Of a stretch of 64,000 nucleotides of DNA, positions 11,101 through 20,101 are shown in pieces. Each line of letters begins with the position of its first letter. Position 1 is the first letter of the stretch. The translations under genes were made by a program, and so were the position numbers. The stretch is taken from NCBI RefSeq assembly GCF_000261365.1, contig NZ_AJVC01000006.1, positions 830,899-894,898 on the forward strand, given 5' to 3'. The notes under the pieces are model-generated. The model saw nothing but the letters and a program-made list of their open reading frames with translations, was not told the DNA's origin and searched no databases. Origin of the DNA: Herbaspirillum sp. GW103 (GTDB lineage Bacteria > Pseudomonadota > Gammaproteobacteria > Burkholderiales > Burkholderiaceae_D).

Positions 11101-11538
11101 TCACTTCTTGGTGGTGTCGTCGGTTTCGCCTTGCTGGGGCTTTTTCACGCCCCAGTCGAACTCGCCGACCTTCCACTGGGCCGAGCTGGGTGGCGGGCTT
11201 TGTGCATCGCCGGGGGTGGAGCCGCCCAGTTGCGGATTGGGGCGGATGTAATAGGTGCTGGGGCCGGACTTGACCTCGATTTCCTTGGTCTGGCCGTGGT
11301 CACGGCGTTCCTTGATGCTGTTGCCCTGATTGCGGCTGTCTTCGCCGGGCTTGCGGATGGTCACGGCTGGCGGTTCGCCTTCTTCCAGCTTCTCCAGTTC
11401 GGGCGGCGGCGGAGCGGGCTGGGCAGCCAGGCCGGCGGGCGGGGTTTGCGCCAGGGCCAGCGGCGCGGCCAGGCCAGCCGATGCGCACAGCAGCAGCGCT
11501 GCCAGGGACTCTTTGAACCGGAGTTGGGATGGTTTCAT
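11101..11538 (-). CDS. DUF2782-domain exported protein
   Basis: 145 aa. Residues 1-30 form a signal peptide (basic start, hydrophobic core, cleavage near PLALAQ). A Pro-rich linker follows (about 32-52), then the small conserved domain (about 55-110: PAVTIRKPGEDSRNQ, EIEVKSGPSTYYIRPN) typical of DUF2782. It is probably periplasmic. It sits 5' of thrB as in other Burkholderiales. Biochemical role unknown. Confidence 0.85.
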   Translation of the reverse strand: MKPSQLRFKESLAALLLCASAGLAAPLALAQTPPAGLAAQPAPPPPELEKLEEGEPPAVTIRKPGEDSRNQGNSIKERRDHGQTKEIEVKSGPSTYYIRPNPQLGGSTPGDAQSPPPSSAQWKVGEFDWGVKKPQQGETDDTTKK

Positions 11539-11686
11539 GATCTTGTGAAGAAAAAGGGGGTGTCGTTTTCTTCATTGTAGCAAACCATCAAGGTCTGGCC
11601 CTCGCGTTTCTTCACAGGAATGGTTAATTGGACAACGTTCTGATGCGAGCACGTACGCTGGTTTGCACAGTACCCTGCCGCCGATG

Positions 11687-12382
11687 CTAGTCCAGCAGCG
11701 GGATGCGGGTACTGAGCCAGTCTGCCAGGGTGGGCGGCATGGGAACGACCTTGACGAAATCTTCATCTTCGCCTTCGCTGGCATCGAAGTAGGCGAAGTG
11801 GTCGCGTGCATAGTCCAGCAGCACGGGGTAGGGGCCACCCCATCGCACGGTGAAGTAACGTACTGCGCGCCATTCGCCCTTTTCATCGAAGATGCGCAGG
11901 CGGATGTGGTCGCGCCGGTCGGCATCGCTGCCGCTGCCGCACAATTCGATGCGAAACTGTTCGCCCCGGTACTCGCGCAGGCCGCCATTGAGCTTCTGGG
12001 TGTACATCTCGCATTGCCGGTAGTGCGGGCGGGTAGTGGTGACCAGCGCGATGGCCACGCCATAGCTCATCAACAGCATGTAGAGCAGGGTGGTGGTCTG
12101 GTAGGCCGGACGCCAGCGCGGCTTGGCCAGCACGATGACGCGGCCCATACCGTAGTAGAAGGCCGCCAGGGTGATGCTCATGAGCCCGGCCGTCAGCCAG
12201 TAGAGCGCCTCCCGATGCTGCTGTAGGGCGGCCCGTCCGGGGTGGAGTCCCCATTCCTGCAGGGTCGCCGGGGGCAGCAACAGCATGGCCACACCCGCGG
12301 CGATCGGCGCCAGGCTCAGGAACAGCCCGGCGTAGAGCGTACTCAAGAGCAGCTGGGTGAGGTAGACGCGGGCGACCGGCAT
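11687..12382 (-). CDS. membrane protein with C-terminal soluble domain, unrecognised
   Basis: 231 aa. Three or so membrane segments (about 10-35, 62-82, 95-115) are followed by a soluble region of about 115 residues rich in aromatic and acidic residues, ending WLSTRIPLLD. I do not recognise a family. A degenerate copy of its last ~36 residues lies about 0.5 kb upstream on the same strand, so the C-terminus has been duplicated. It may be a lineage-specific protein; no operon partner is evident. Confidence 0.65.
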   Translation of the reverse strand: MPVARVYLTQLLLSTLYAGLFLSLAPIAAGVAMLLLPPATLQEWGLHPGRAALQQHREALYWLTAGLMSITLAAFYYGMGRVIVLAKPRWRPAYQTTTLLYMLLMSYGVAIALVTTTRPHYRQCEMYTQKLNGGLREYRGEQFRIELCGSGSDADRRDHIRLRIFDEKGEWRAVRYFTVRWGGPYPVLLDYARDHFAYFDASEGEDEDFVKVVPMPPTLADWLSTRIPLLD

Positions 12383-13026
12383 GATGGAACAAGGGGAAAA
12401 TGAAATGAATCTTCACGTAGTTGCCTTGCATCATGAATTCTCACGCGGTCGTTTCAAATCGTACGTTGGTGAGGGAAGTGAAGCTTTTTGCACTCATGGG
12501 GGGTGAGCGGCTTGTGGGAGGTGACGTTTAGGCGGGGGGGGTATTGGCGTATGAGGGGGGATGTGAAATGTCAGGCATTTTTCCGCCCGCTGCCATTGAG
12601 TTTCCGAGTAATCAGGGCGCATGGAGCGAAGTGTGGTGCAAAGACGCCGGCAATCTCAGGATGAGTGCCGACAGCGAGGCGGTGCAGCTACAGACGAGCG
12701 GTGAAGTGACATTTTTATGTTGACGATTGCACCCGCCCAGATTGGAAAGAAGTTGAAAGAAGTCGTATTGCATGCCAGCTGTAATGCTTGCCGCAACAAA
12801 GGTAAACAGAGGTATTGACGTGCTGAGGCGATCACCCCAAGGTGGAGGCATGAAGAGCGTCTTCTCATAGTCAGGGTCGTCGACATCGAAATATCGGATG
12901 CGATCATTTAAAGAGTGACGAGAACAGGCCCTGGTTGTTGCTTTCTGTCTGCAACCGCTCAAAAAACAAGCGGGCGAAACGCTCTCACGTCCCGCCCGCA
13001 TGGAGGAAGACTACAACCGCAGCCGC
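12383..13026. other. 644-bp intergenic region with a gene remnant
   Basis: Apart from the gene remnant at 12804-12911, I see no convincing gene. The part at 12470-12560 has G-runs (GGGGGG near 12496, GGGGGGGG near 12534). No RNA gene or clear terminator was found. Short open frames lack ribosome sites or family features. Confidence 0.5.
12804..12911 (-). pseudogene. degenerate duplicate of the C-terminus of the neighbouring membrane protein
   Basis: Minus-strand translation here reads IRYFDVDDPDYEKTLFMPPP then WGDRLSTSIPLF, aligning with FAYFDASEGEDEDFVKVVPMPPTL then ADWLSTRIPLL of the protein at 11687-12382. Similarity stops on both sides: the preceding residues are unrelated and the frame runs on past the normal stop. 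No start or membrane part is seen. Best read as a remnant of a tandem duplication. Confidence 0.65.
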
Positions 13027-13773
13027 TTACAGATACATCCCGCTCTGCCGCTCTGCTTCCTGCTGGGTTTCCGCCGGCTTGTCCTTCTCGGCGTGGAATT
13101 TCTGGATCGCTGCCAGCACTTCCGCAGGCTCGTCGATCACCTGCAGGAGGTTGACATCCTTGGGCGAGATCATGCCATCGTCCACCAGGCGGGTCTTGAT
13201 CCAGTCCACCAGACCGGCCCAGAATTCGCTACCCACCAGGATCACCGGCATCATGCGCGACTTGCCGGTCTGCATGAGGGTCAGCGCTTCGGTTAGTTCA
13301 TCGAGCGTGCCGAAGCCGCCCGGCAAGACCACATAGGCATCGGCATACTTGACGAACGCCACCTTGCGCGCGAAGAAGTGACGGAAGGACAGTGAGATAT
13401 CCTGCCACGCATTGCCGTGCTGTTCGTGCGGCAGTTCGATGTTCAGGCCCACCGAGGGCGAGGCACCTTCGTAGGCGCCCTTGTTGGCCGCCTCCATGAT
13501 GCCGGGGCCGCCACCGGAGATGACGGCATAGCCGGCGTCGGAGATCAGACGGGCGATCTCCACACACAGTTGATAATGGGGATTGTCGGGCTTGATCCGG
13601 GCAGAACCGAAGATGGAAACGGCAGGACGCAGCTCGGAGAGACGTTCGGTCGATTCGATGAATTCTGCCATAATCGTGAGTACATGCCACGACTCGCGCG
13701 CCTTCTTGGCCGTCGCGCGTTCGATGTCCCCCACCTCCCGCAGACGCGGGACATTTTTTCCTCTCTGTTCCAT
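13027..13773 (-). CDS. LOG-family (lysine decarboxylase-like, TIGR00730) nucleotide phosphoribohydrolase
   Basis: 248 aa. Carries the LOG signatures GGGPGIMEAANKG and PGGFGTLDE. Family members release bases from nucleoside monophosphates (cytokinin activation in plants; PpnN/YgdH-like nucleotide turnover in bacteria). An N-terminal segment of about 36 residues before MAEFIESTERLSELRPAVS is conserved in related bacteria as I recall, so I keep the start at 13773; a TTG two codons upstream is also open. The ATG abuts the divergent polA ATG (palindrome CATATG). Confidence 0.88.
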   Translation of the reverse strand: MEQRGKNVPRLREVGDIERATAKKARESWHVLTIMAEFIESTERLSELRPAVSIFGSARIKPDNPHYQLCVEIARLISDAGYAVISGGGPGIMEAANKGAYEGASPSVGLNIELPHEQHGNAWQDISLSFRHFFARKVAFVKYADAYVVLPGGFGTLDELTEALTLMQTGKSRMMPVILVGSEFWAGLVDWIKTRLVDDGMISPKDVNLLQVIDEPAEVLAAIQKFHAEKDKPAETQQEAERQSGMYL

Positions 13774-16536
13774 ATGCAAAAAACCTTGTTGTTAGTTGAT
13801 GGTTCCAGTTACCTCTATCGTGCATTCCATGCCCTGCCCGATATGCGTAACGCGGAAGGCGCGCCCACCGGTGCGCTCTACGGCATCATCAATATGCTGC
13901 GCCGACTGCGCAACGATTATCCCGCAAGTTACGTGGCCTGTGTGTTCGATGCCAAGGGCAAGACTTTCCGTGATGATCTCTATCCCGACTACAAGGCCAC
14001 CCGCAAATCCATGCCGGAAGACCTGGCATTGCAGATCGAACCGATCCACGCCGCCGTGCGCGCCCTGGGCTGGCCGATCCTGATGGTCGAGGGCATCGAG
14101 GCCGATGACGTCATCGGTACGCTCTCCGTACAAGCCACCGCCGCCGGCCTCGACACCATCGTCTCCACCGGCGACAAGGACATGGCCCAGCTGGTCAACG
14201 AACACGTGACCTTGGTCAACACGATGAGCAATGAAGTTCTCGACATTGCCGGCGTGACCGCCAAATTCGGCGTGCCGCCCGAGCGCATCGTCGATTATCT
14301 GAGCCTCATCGGTGATACCGTCGACAACGTGCCCGGCGTCGAAAAGTGCGGCCCCAAGACCGCCGTGAAGTGGCTCACCGCCTATGGCTCGCTCGATGGC
14401 GTCATGGCCAATGCCGACAAGATCACCGGCGTGGTGGGAGAAAATCTGCGCAAGGCCTTGGACTGGCTGCCGCAAGGCCGCGTGCTGGTGACGGTCAAGA
14501 CCGATTGCGATCTGTCGCAACACATGCAGTCCATCCTCGAATCGCTGACCATGCAGCCGCAGGACAAGGACGTACTCAAGGACATTTTCACGCGCTACAA
14601 CTTCCGCACCTGGCTGCGCGAGCTCGGCGATGGCGGTGAGGCGGGTGCATCGAAGGCTCCGATGGCGGGAGCATCGGCCGCTGCTGCGCTGGAGGCTCCT
14701 GCGCAAGGTGGCCTGTTCGCCGCCGCGTCCAAGGTCGAGTATGAAACCGTGCTCACCGATGCCCAGCTCGACCAGTGGATCGCACGCATCAATGCCGCTG
14801 AACTCACCGCCGTCGATACCGAAACCACCTCGCTGGAAGCGATGCAGGCCGAGCTGGTCGGCATTTCGCTGTGCTGCGAGGCGGGCCGTGCCGCCTATAT
14901 TCCGGTAGCGCACAACTACCAGGATGCGCCAGCGCAATTGTCGCGCGAGCACGTGCTGCAAAAACTCAAGCCCTGGCTGGAAGACGCCACCCAGCCCAAG
15001 CTCGGCCAGCATCTGAAATACGACAGTCACATCTTCGCCAACTACGGCATCCGTCTTGCAGGCATCAAGCACGATACGCTGCTGGAATCCTACGTCTTCG
15101 AATCGCATCGTCCGCACGACATGGACAGCCTGGCTGCGCGTCACCTGGAGCGCAAGACCATCACCTATGCCGAGGTATGTGGCAAGGGCGCTTCCCAGAT
15201 AGGCTTCAATGAAGTGGCCATCGAGCGCGCCACCGAATATGCCGCCGAAGATGCCGAGGTCACGCTGGCGCTGCACCAGGCCATGTGGCCGCAGATCGAG
15301 CATGATGAGAAGCTGCGCTTCATCTACGAGAAGATCGAAGTCCCGACCTCGGTGGTACTGCAGAAGATCGAGCGCAATGGCGTGCTGATCGACAGCGACC
15401 GTCTGGGCCAGCAATCGCACGATCTTGGCAAGCGGATGCTGGAAATCGAACAGCAGGCCTACGATCTGGCCGGTCAGCCCTTCAATCTGAATTCGCCCAA
15501 GCAACTGGGCGAGATCCTGTTCGGCAAGCTGGAACTGCCGGTGGTCAAGAAGACCGCTTCCGGCGCGCCATCCACCGATGAAGAAGTATTGCAGAAACTG
15601 GCCGAGGATTATCCGCTGCCCAAGGTGCTGCTGGACTATCGCGGCCTGGCCAAGCTCAAGTCCACCTATACCGACAAGCTGCCCAAGATGATCAATCCGG
15701 CCACCGGTCGCGTGCATACCAATTACGCGCAGGCCGTGGCGGTGACCGGCCGTCTGTCCTCCAACGAGCCCAACCTGCAGAACATCCCGATCCGTACCGC
15801 GGAAGGTCGTCGCATTCGCGAAGCCTTCGTTGCGCCCGAAGGCAGCGTGATCGTCTCGGCCGACTATTCGCAGATCGAGCTGCGCATCATGGCGCATATC
15901 TCGGAAGACGAGAACATGCTGAAGGCCTTCGCCAACAACGAAGACATCCACAAGGCCACCGCCGCCGAAATCTTCGGCATCGCGCCCGAGCAGGTCGAGT
16001 CCGAGCAGCGCCGCTATGCCAAGGTCATCAACTTCGGCCTGATCTACGGCATGAGCGCCTTTGGCCTGGCCGGCAACCTGGGCATCGAACGTTCGGCGGC
16101 GCAGATGTACATCGACAAGTACTTCATGCGCTTCTCGGGCGTGAAGCGCTACATGGATGAAACACGCCTGCAGGCCAAGGCGCGCGGCTATGTGGAAACC
16201 GTCTTCGGGCGTCGTCTGTGGCTGCCCGAGATCAACTCCCCCAACGGTCCGCGCCGCCAGGGCGCCGAGCGCGCGGCGATCAACGCACCCATGCAGGGCA
16301 CTGCCGCCGACCTCATCAAACTGGCCATGATCGCCGTGCAGGACTGGCTGGAATCGACCGGCATGCACAGCCGCATGATCATGCAGGTGCACGATGAACT
16401 GGTGCTGGAAGTGCCGCAACAGGAGCTGGACAGGGTGCGTGAAAAGCTGCCCGAATTGATGAAAAATGTTGCGGAGTTGAAAGTTCCCTTGCTTGCCGAG
16501 GTCGGAATCGGTAAGAATTGGGACGAAGCGCATTAA
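13774..16536 (+). CDS. polA: DNA polymerase I
   Basis: 920 aa, the normal length. N-terminal 5'-3' exonuclease (1 to about 300; LLLVDGSSYLYRAFHALPD start, GIEADDVIGTL), then a 3'-5' exonuclease domain with VDTETTSLE (D348, E350 intact, so proofreading is likely), then the polymerase domain: ADYSQIELRI (D697), RRYAKVINFGLIYGMSAFG O-helix and QVHDELVLE (D874). It fills Okazaki-fragment and repair gaps. The start at 13774 aligns with the family; no Shine-Dalgarno is seen and the ATG directly abuts the divergent LOG start. Confidence 0.97.
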   Translation: MQKTLLLVDGSSYLYRAFHALPDMRNAEGAPTGALYGIINMLRRLRNDYPASYVACVFDAKGKTFRDDLYPDYKATRKSMPEDLALQIEPIHAAVRALGWPILMVEGIEADDVIGTLSVQATAAGLDTIVSTGDKDMAQLVNEHVTLVNTMSNEVLDIAGVTAKFGVPPERIVDYLSLIGDTVDNVPGVEKCGPKTAVKWLTAYGSLDGVMANADKITGVVGENLRKALDWLPQGRVLVTVKTDCDLSQHMQSILESLTMQPQDKDVLKDIFTRYNFRTWLRELGDGGEAGASKAPMAGASAAAALEAPAQGGLFAAASKVEYETVLTDAQLDQWIARINAAELTAVDTETTSLEAMQAELVGISLCCEAGRAAYIPVAHNYQDAPAQLSREHVLQKLKPWLEDATQPKLGQHLKYDSHIFANYGIRLAGIKHDTLLESYVFESHRPHDMDSLAARHLERKTITYAEVCGKGASQIGFNEVAIERATEYAAEDAEVTLALHQAMWPQIEHDEKLRFIYEKIEVPTSVVLQKIERNGVLIDSDRLGQQSHDLGKRMLEIEQQAYDLAGQPFNLNSPKQLGEILFGKLELPVVKKTASGAPSTDEEVLQKLAEDYPLPKVLLDYRGLAKLKSTYTDKLPKMINPATGRVHTNYAQAVAVTGRLSSNEPNLQNIPIRTAEGRRIREAFVAPEGSVIVSADYSQIELRIMAHISEDENMLKAFANNEDIHKATAAEIFGIAPEQVESEQRRYAKVINFGLIYGMSAFGLAGNLGIERSAAQMYIDKYFMRFSGVKRYMDETRLQAKARGYVETVFGRRLWLPEINSPNGPRRQGAERAAINAPMQGTAADLIKLAMIAVQDWLESTGMHSRMIMQVHDELVLEVPQQELDRVREKLPELMKNVAELKVPLLAEVGIGKNWDEAH

Positions 16537-16921
16537 TCTTCACATCCGTGTCATGATCAAGCGGTTTTCCCCCGCGCGACAGTGCGGGGACCTGAACGAT
16601 TAGGCAAAAAAGCAAGATTGACAGAACGGCAAGCTGACGTCGCGACCGGGCCGAGACCGGTCGAACACGTCAGCAGGCGTCAGCAACGCCGGCCAAGTCG
16701 ACACCTGAATCACAAGACAAGCAGGATCGCGTCACAACCGCAGACCGACGAAGACGGGATGACGCGCTGGGTGGAACCGGACCGGGTCCGGGCAACCGAG
16801 GCTGAGGCAGGCAGGCAGGGGACAAACACATTCACACCTGAGCATGACCGCATGCGGCTCGTGGCTTTCGTCATCTCCGTCTTTCCGTCCGGCCTCCGAT
16901 GAACACATGGGAGGAGACGTC
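16537..16921. other. 385-bp intergenic region, polA to chemoreceptor
   Basis: Shortly after polA lies a GC hairpin, arms CCCCGC (16570-16575) and GCGGGG (16584-16589), without a T-tract: a candidate transcription end. The remainder should hold the promoter and leader of the downstream chemoreceptor gene; I could not pick a convincing promoter box by eye. Confidence 0.4.
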
Positions 16922-18610
16922 ATGAAGTCTGCAATGAAAGTGGGTACGCGCCTGGGGCTCGGGTTTGCGTTGGTAGTCATGCTGCTGGTGCTGGTGACCG
17001 GCTTTGGCATCTTCAACATGCACCAGGTGCAGGGACGCTTCAACCACGTGGTGGAGGTCAAGAATCCCGAGAGCGCGCTGGTCAAGGACATGCTGGAAAC
17101 CGTCGGTGAGCGCTCCATCTCGCTGCGCAACCTCATGCTGCCGGCCGCGCCTGAGGACGTGGACATCGAGGCGCAATACATCGAAGCCCAGACGCTCAAG
17201 TACAGGATGGCCGCGCAGAAGCTGCAACAGTTCTTCGCCGACTCGGCCGATACCAGCGAAGAAGAAAAGGCGGCCCTGCCCAAGATCCAGGCGCAGGCCA
17301 CCAAGGCCGAGAAGCTGATCAACGAGGCGGTCGAGTTCGGCAAGCGCCGCGAAGCCTATGAGCTGGCGCAATTCCTGAAGGAGCAATACCTGCCGGTGCA
17401 GAAATCCTGGCAGGTTGAACTCAAGGCCCTGGCCGCGCTGGAAGACAAGCTCAACCGCGAAGCCGCCGACAGCAGTGCCGCCGCCTATGCCCGTGCGCGC
17501 TTGCTGATGCTGATCATCAGCGCCGTTGGCGTGGTGAGCGCGATCCTGGCAGCGCTGTGGATCACGCGCCAGATCCTGCGCAAGCTGGGCGGCGAACCGG
17601 ACTACGCCGTGCAGATCGCCGGACAGATTGCCGAAGGCGACCTGGCCGTGGTGATCGATACCCGCGCCGGCGACAACGACAGCCTGCTGGTGGCCATGCG
17701 GGTCATGCGCGACAAGCTTGCAGCCATCGTGGCTGAGGTGCGGCGCGGTTCGGAAACCATCACCACCGCCTCCACCGAAATCGCGCGCGGCAACCTCGAC
17801 CTGTCGGGCCGTACCGAGCAGCAGGCCGGGGCGCTGGAAGAGACTGCCTCTTCGATGGAGCAGCTCAATTCCACCGTCAAGCAGAATGCCGAGAACGCGC
17901 ACCAGGCCAACGATCTGGCGCTGGCCGCTTCCGATGTCGCGGTGCAGGGCGGCAGTATCGTCTCGCAGGTGGTGGAGACCATGCAGTCGATCAATGCGTC
18001 TTCGCAGAAGGTGGCCGACATCGTCAGCGTGATCGACGGCATCGCCTTCCAGACCAACATCCTCGCACTCAACGCCGCGGTTGAAGCGGCGCGCGCAGGC
18101 GAGCAGGGACGCGGTTTTGCGGTGGTGGCGTCCGAAGTGCGTTCGCTGGCGCAGCGCTCAGCCTCGGCGGCCAAGGAAATCAAGGTGCTCATCGGCGATT
18201 CGGTGGGCAAGGTGGAAAATGGCAGCAAGCTGGTCGAGCAGGCCGGCAGCACCATGACCGAGATCGTCACCAGCATTCGCCGCGTGACCGACGTGATGAC
18301 CGAGATCACCCACGCCAACCGCGAGCAGAGCAGCGGTATCGAGCAGGTCAACGAAGCCATCATCCAGATCGACGACATGACGCAGCAGAATGCCGCCCTG
18401 GTCGAGCAGGCTGCAGCGGCGGCCCGCTCGCTGCAGGAACAGGCGGCCGGATTGCAGCAGCTGGTGAGCGTGTTCCGCATCGATGCGGCGCAGGCGCAGG
18501 TGGCTTCCTCCGCGCGCGCCCGGGCTGCAGCAACCGAGCACGTCATCGACGTGACTCCCGCTGCCCCCGAGCTGCCGCCCGGCAACCCGGCGCTGGCCGT
18601 GCAAGGCTGA
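16922..18610 (+). CDS. methyl-accepting chemotaxis protein, 4-helix-bundle sensor type
   Basis: 562 aa. First membrane helix about 12-33, a periplasmic helical region with charged repeats (about 35-190, 4HB_MCP-like), second helix about 198-220, HAMP, then the cytoplasmic signalling domain with tip [20 protein letters not shown] and methylation-helix patterns. GGGAGGAGA sits just ahead of the ATG, which decides the start over an ATG 78 bp upstream. The tail is Ala/Pro-rich without an obvious CheR pentapeptide. Ligand unknown; no linked che genes. Confidence 0.92.
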   Translation: MKSAMKVGTRLGLGFALVVMLLVLVTGFGIFNMHQVQGRFNHVVEVKNPESALVKDMLETVGERSISLRNLMLPAAPEDVDIEAQYIEAQTLKYRMAAQKLQQFFADSADTSEEEKAALPKIQAQATKAEKLINEAVEFGKRREAYELAQFLKEQYLPVQKSWQVELKALAALEDKLNREAADSSAAAYARARLLMLIISAVGVVSAILAALWITRQILRKLGGEPDYAVQIAGQIAEGDLAVVIDTRAGDNDSLLVAMRVMRDKLAAIVAEVRRGSETITTASTEIARGNLDLSGRTEQQAGALEETASSMEQLNSTVKQNAENAHQANDLALAASDVAVQGGSIVSQVVETMQSINASSQKVADIVSVIDGIAFQTNILALNAAVEAARAGEQGRGFAVVASEVRSLAQRSASAAKEIKVLIGDSVGKVENGSKLVEQAGSTMTEIVTSIRRVTDVMTEITHANREQSSGIEQVNEAIIQIDDMTQQNAALVEQAAAAARSLQEQAAGLQQLVSVFRIDAAQAQVASSARARAAATEHVIDVTPAAPELPPGNPALAVQG

Positions 18611-18802
18611 GGCATCATCAACGCGTAGCGCCGATTGCGGTTAGACTCCGGCTAGGGATGAGCGGGCGCGCACGGCGTGCCGGCCCGTCAGGTGTCCTGT
18701 TCCAGGGAAGCGGTCTGCAAGGGCCGCTTTTTCATGCCCGCCTTCTCGCCCCGCATCACTTCCACCACAACGAGGCCATGTGCCACCAAGATGGAGAACC
18801 CG

Positions 18803-19687
18803 ATGAACGACTTTCGCAATGATGTCGACAGCCTGCTGGGCCAGAGTACCCTGAGCGGCAACGCTGACCGCCGCACTTTCCTCAAGACCGCCCTGGGCAC
18901 CGGCTTTGCCGCCGCCGTGCTGCCGGTGTGCGCGCAGACCATGATCAAGACCGATACCCAGGGCCTCACCGCCGGCGAGGTCTCCATCGAGGTCAACGGC
19001 CAGCGCGTGCCGGCCTATCGTGCCCAGCCCGAGGGCAAGACCGGTCTGCCGGTCATCATCGTGGTCTCCGAGATCTTCGGCGTGCATGAGCACATCGCCG
19101 ATATCGCGCGCCGTTTCGCCAAGCTGGGTTATCTGGCCATCGCACCGGATTTCTTCGTGCGCCAGGGTAATCCCATGGCCTATACCTCCATTGCCGAACT
19201 GCAGAAGGAAATCATTTCCAAGGTGCCCGATGCCCAGGTCATGGGGGATATCGATGCCTACGTCAAATGGGCCGGCGAAAACGGCGGCGACCTCAAGCGC
19301 CTGGGCATCAACGGCTTCTGCTGGGGTGGCCGCATCGTCTGGCTCTACAGCGCCCACAATCCCAAGGTCAAGGCCGGGGCCGCCTGGTACGGTCGCCTGG
19401 TGGGCGACAGGACCGCTCTGTTCCCGCAGCAGCCCATCGATATCGCGGCCACCCTCAAGACGCCGGTCATCGGCCTGTACGGTGGCAAGGACCAGGGTAT
19501 TCCGGTCTCCACCGTGGAGCAGATGAAGGAAGCCCTGCAGAAGGCCGGCAACAAGTCGGAATTCCACGTCTACATGAATTCCGGCCATGCCTTCAACGCC
19601 GATTACCGCCCCAGCTATGTGGAAGCCGATGCCAAGGATGCGTGGAGCAAGGTGGTGGCCTTCTTCAAGCAGCATGGCGTGGCCTGA
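18803..19687 (+). CDS. Tat-exported dienelactone hydrolase family protein
   Basis: 294 aa alpha/beta hydrolase. Twin-arginine signal: DRRTFLK (R23-R24) followed by a hydrophobic segment and cleavage near VCAQ, so the mature protein should be periplasmic. Catalytic triad of the DLH family is intact: C173 in GFCWGG, D230 in GGKDQG, H262 in NSGHAF. GGAG 7 nt ahead favours ATG 18803 over ATG 18791. Classical DLH opens dienelactones in chlorocatechol breakdown; with no such genes nearby and with export, the true substrate is unknown. Confidence 0.88.
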   Translation: MNDFRNDVDSLLGQSTLSGNADRRTFLKTALGTGFAAAVLPVCAQTMIKTDTQGLTAGEVSIEVNGQRVPAYRAQPEGKTGLPVIIVVSEIFGVHEHIADIARRFAKLGYLAIAPDFFVRQGNPMAYTSIAELQKEIISKVPDAQVMGDIDAYVKWAGENGGDLKRLGINGFCWGGRIVWLYSAHNPKVKAGAAWYGRLVGDRTALFPQQPIDIAATLKTPVIGLYGGKDQGIPVSTVEQMKEALQKAGNKSEFHVYMNSGHAFNADYRPSYVEADAKDAWSKVVAFFKQHGVA

Positions 19688-19716
19688 TGCCGATGCCATA
19701 AACCGGAGGGGCTTCT

Positions 19717-19760
19717 TCTTGGTGCGCCTCTGATGCAGATCAAGGCAGGGCGCACCAAGA
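19717..19760. promoter_or_regulatory. long inverted repeat upstream of sigma-54 promoter (candidate enhancer or mRNA 3' hairpin)
   Basis: Perfect 12-bp arms TCTTGGTGCGCC (19717-19728) and GGCGCACCAAGA (19749-19760) separated by 20 nt. Its centre is about 140 bp before the transcription start expected from the sigma-54 promoter at 19850-19866, the usual distance for an activator site. It also lies just after the hydrolase gene, so a 3' mRNA hairpin is the alternative; a cleaner terminator follows at 19780. Confidence 0.45.
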
Positions 19761-19779
19761 TGTGCAGCTTGCAGGTGAG

Positions 19780-19804
19780 GGGACGGTATTTTCCGTCCCT
19801 TTTT
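19780..19804 (+). terminator. rho-independent terminator of the dienelactone-hydrolase-like gene
   Basis: Stem GGGACGG (19780-19786) / CCGTCCC (19793-19799) with a 6-nt loop TATTTT, followed immediately by five T. Classical intrinsic terminator, about 90 bp after the hydrolase stop; it insulates the next operon. Confidence 0.85.
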
Positions 19805-19849
19805 CATTGATGCACGGAAAAATCACATGGGTTTGCGGCATATCCGGCC

Positions 19850-19866
19850 TTGGCACGCCGTTTGCT
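19850..19866 (+). promoter_or_regulatory. sigma-54 (RpoN) promoter
   Basis: TTGGCACGCCGTTTGCT matches the RpoN consensus (YTGGCACG-N4-TTGCW). The invariant GG (19852-19853) and GC (19864-19865) are exactly 10 nt apart. Start of transcription expected near 19877, giving a leader of about 225 nt to the first gene. It implies activation by an enhancer-binding protein, for instance NtrC under nitrogen limitation, which suits an operon for a nitrogenous substrate. The activator is not encoded in this window. Confidence 0.8.
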
Positions 19867-19943
19867 AAACAAGGCAGTGAGTAGAAGCGGCTAGCAGTCG
19901 GTAACGAATCCACTTACCTTCTTGCGGGGCATTGCTCGTGACG

Positions 19944-19963
19944 CCATCGGAACGCTCCGATGG
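19944..19963 (+). promoter_or_regulatory. leader hairpin of the sigma-54 operon
   Basis: Perfect 8-bp arms CCATCGGA / TCCGATGG with an ACGC tetraloop inside the predicted 5' leader, about 140 nt before the first ATG. No T-tract follows. It could be an mRNA-stability element, a protein-binding operator or chance. The whole 19688-20101 gap otherwise holds only the elements listed separately. Confidence 0.4.
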
Positions 19964-20101
19964 TCCCTCTGTTTCGACAGGACACGAGACCATGCACATT
20001 GCCCGCGCGCCCTTTCTTTTTCCCTCGCCGCTTCGCGCGGCATCCCAGCTGCTTCGCTTTTCGATTAGCCTTTCTCGTGGTACCCGCAGTCGAGGTGCGC
20101 G

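Noticed and set aside
13792..16533. 913-codon open frame antisense to polA
   Set aside because: polA is complete with all catalytic motifs on the plus strand; the antisense translation is low-complexity His/Gly/Gln-rich and has no domain.
16922..18610. Duplication of the two chemoreceptor genes as a repeat
   Set aside because: They share only the conserved signalling domain; sensor domains are unrelated (PAS versus helical bundle), so this is family homology, not a recent repeat.
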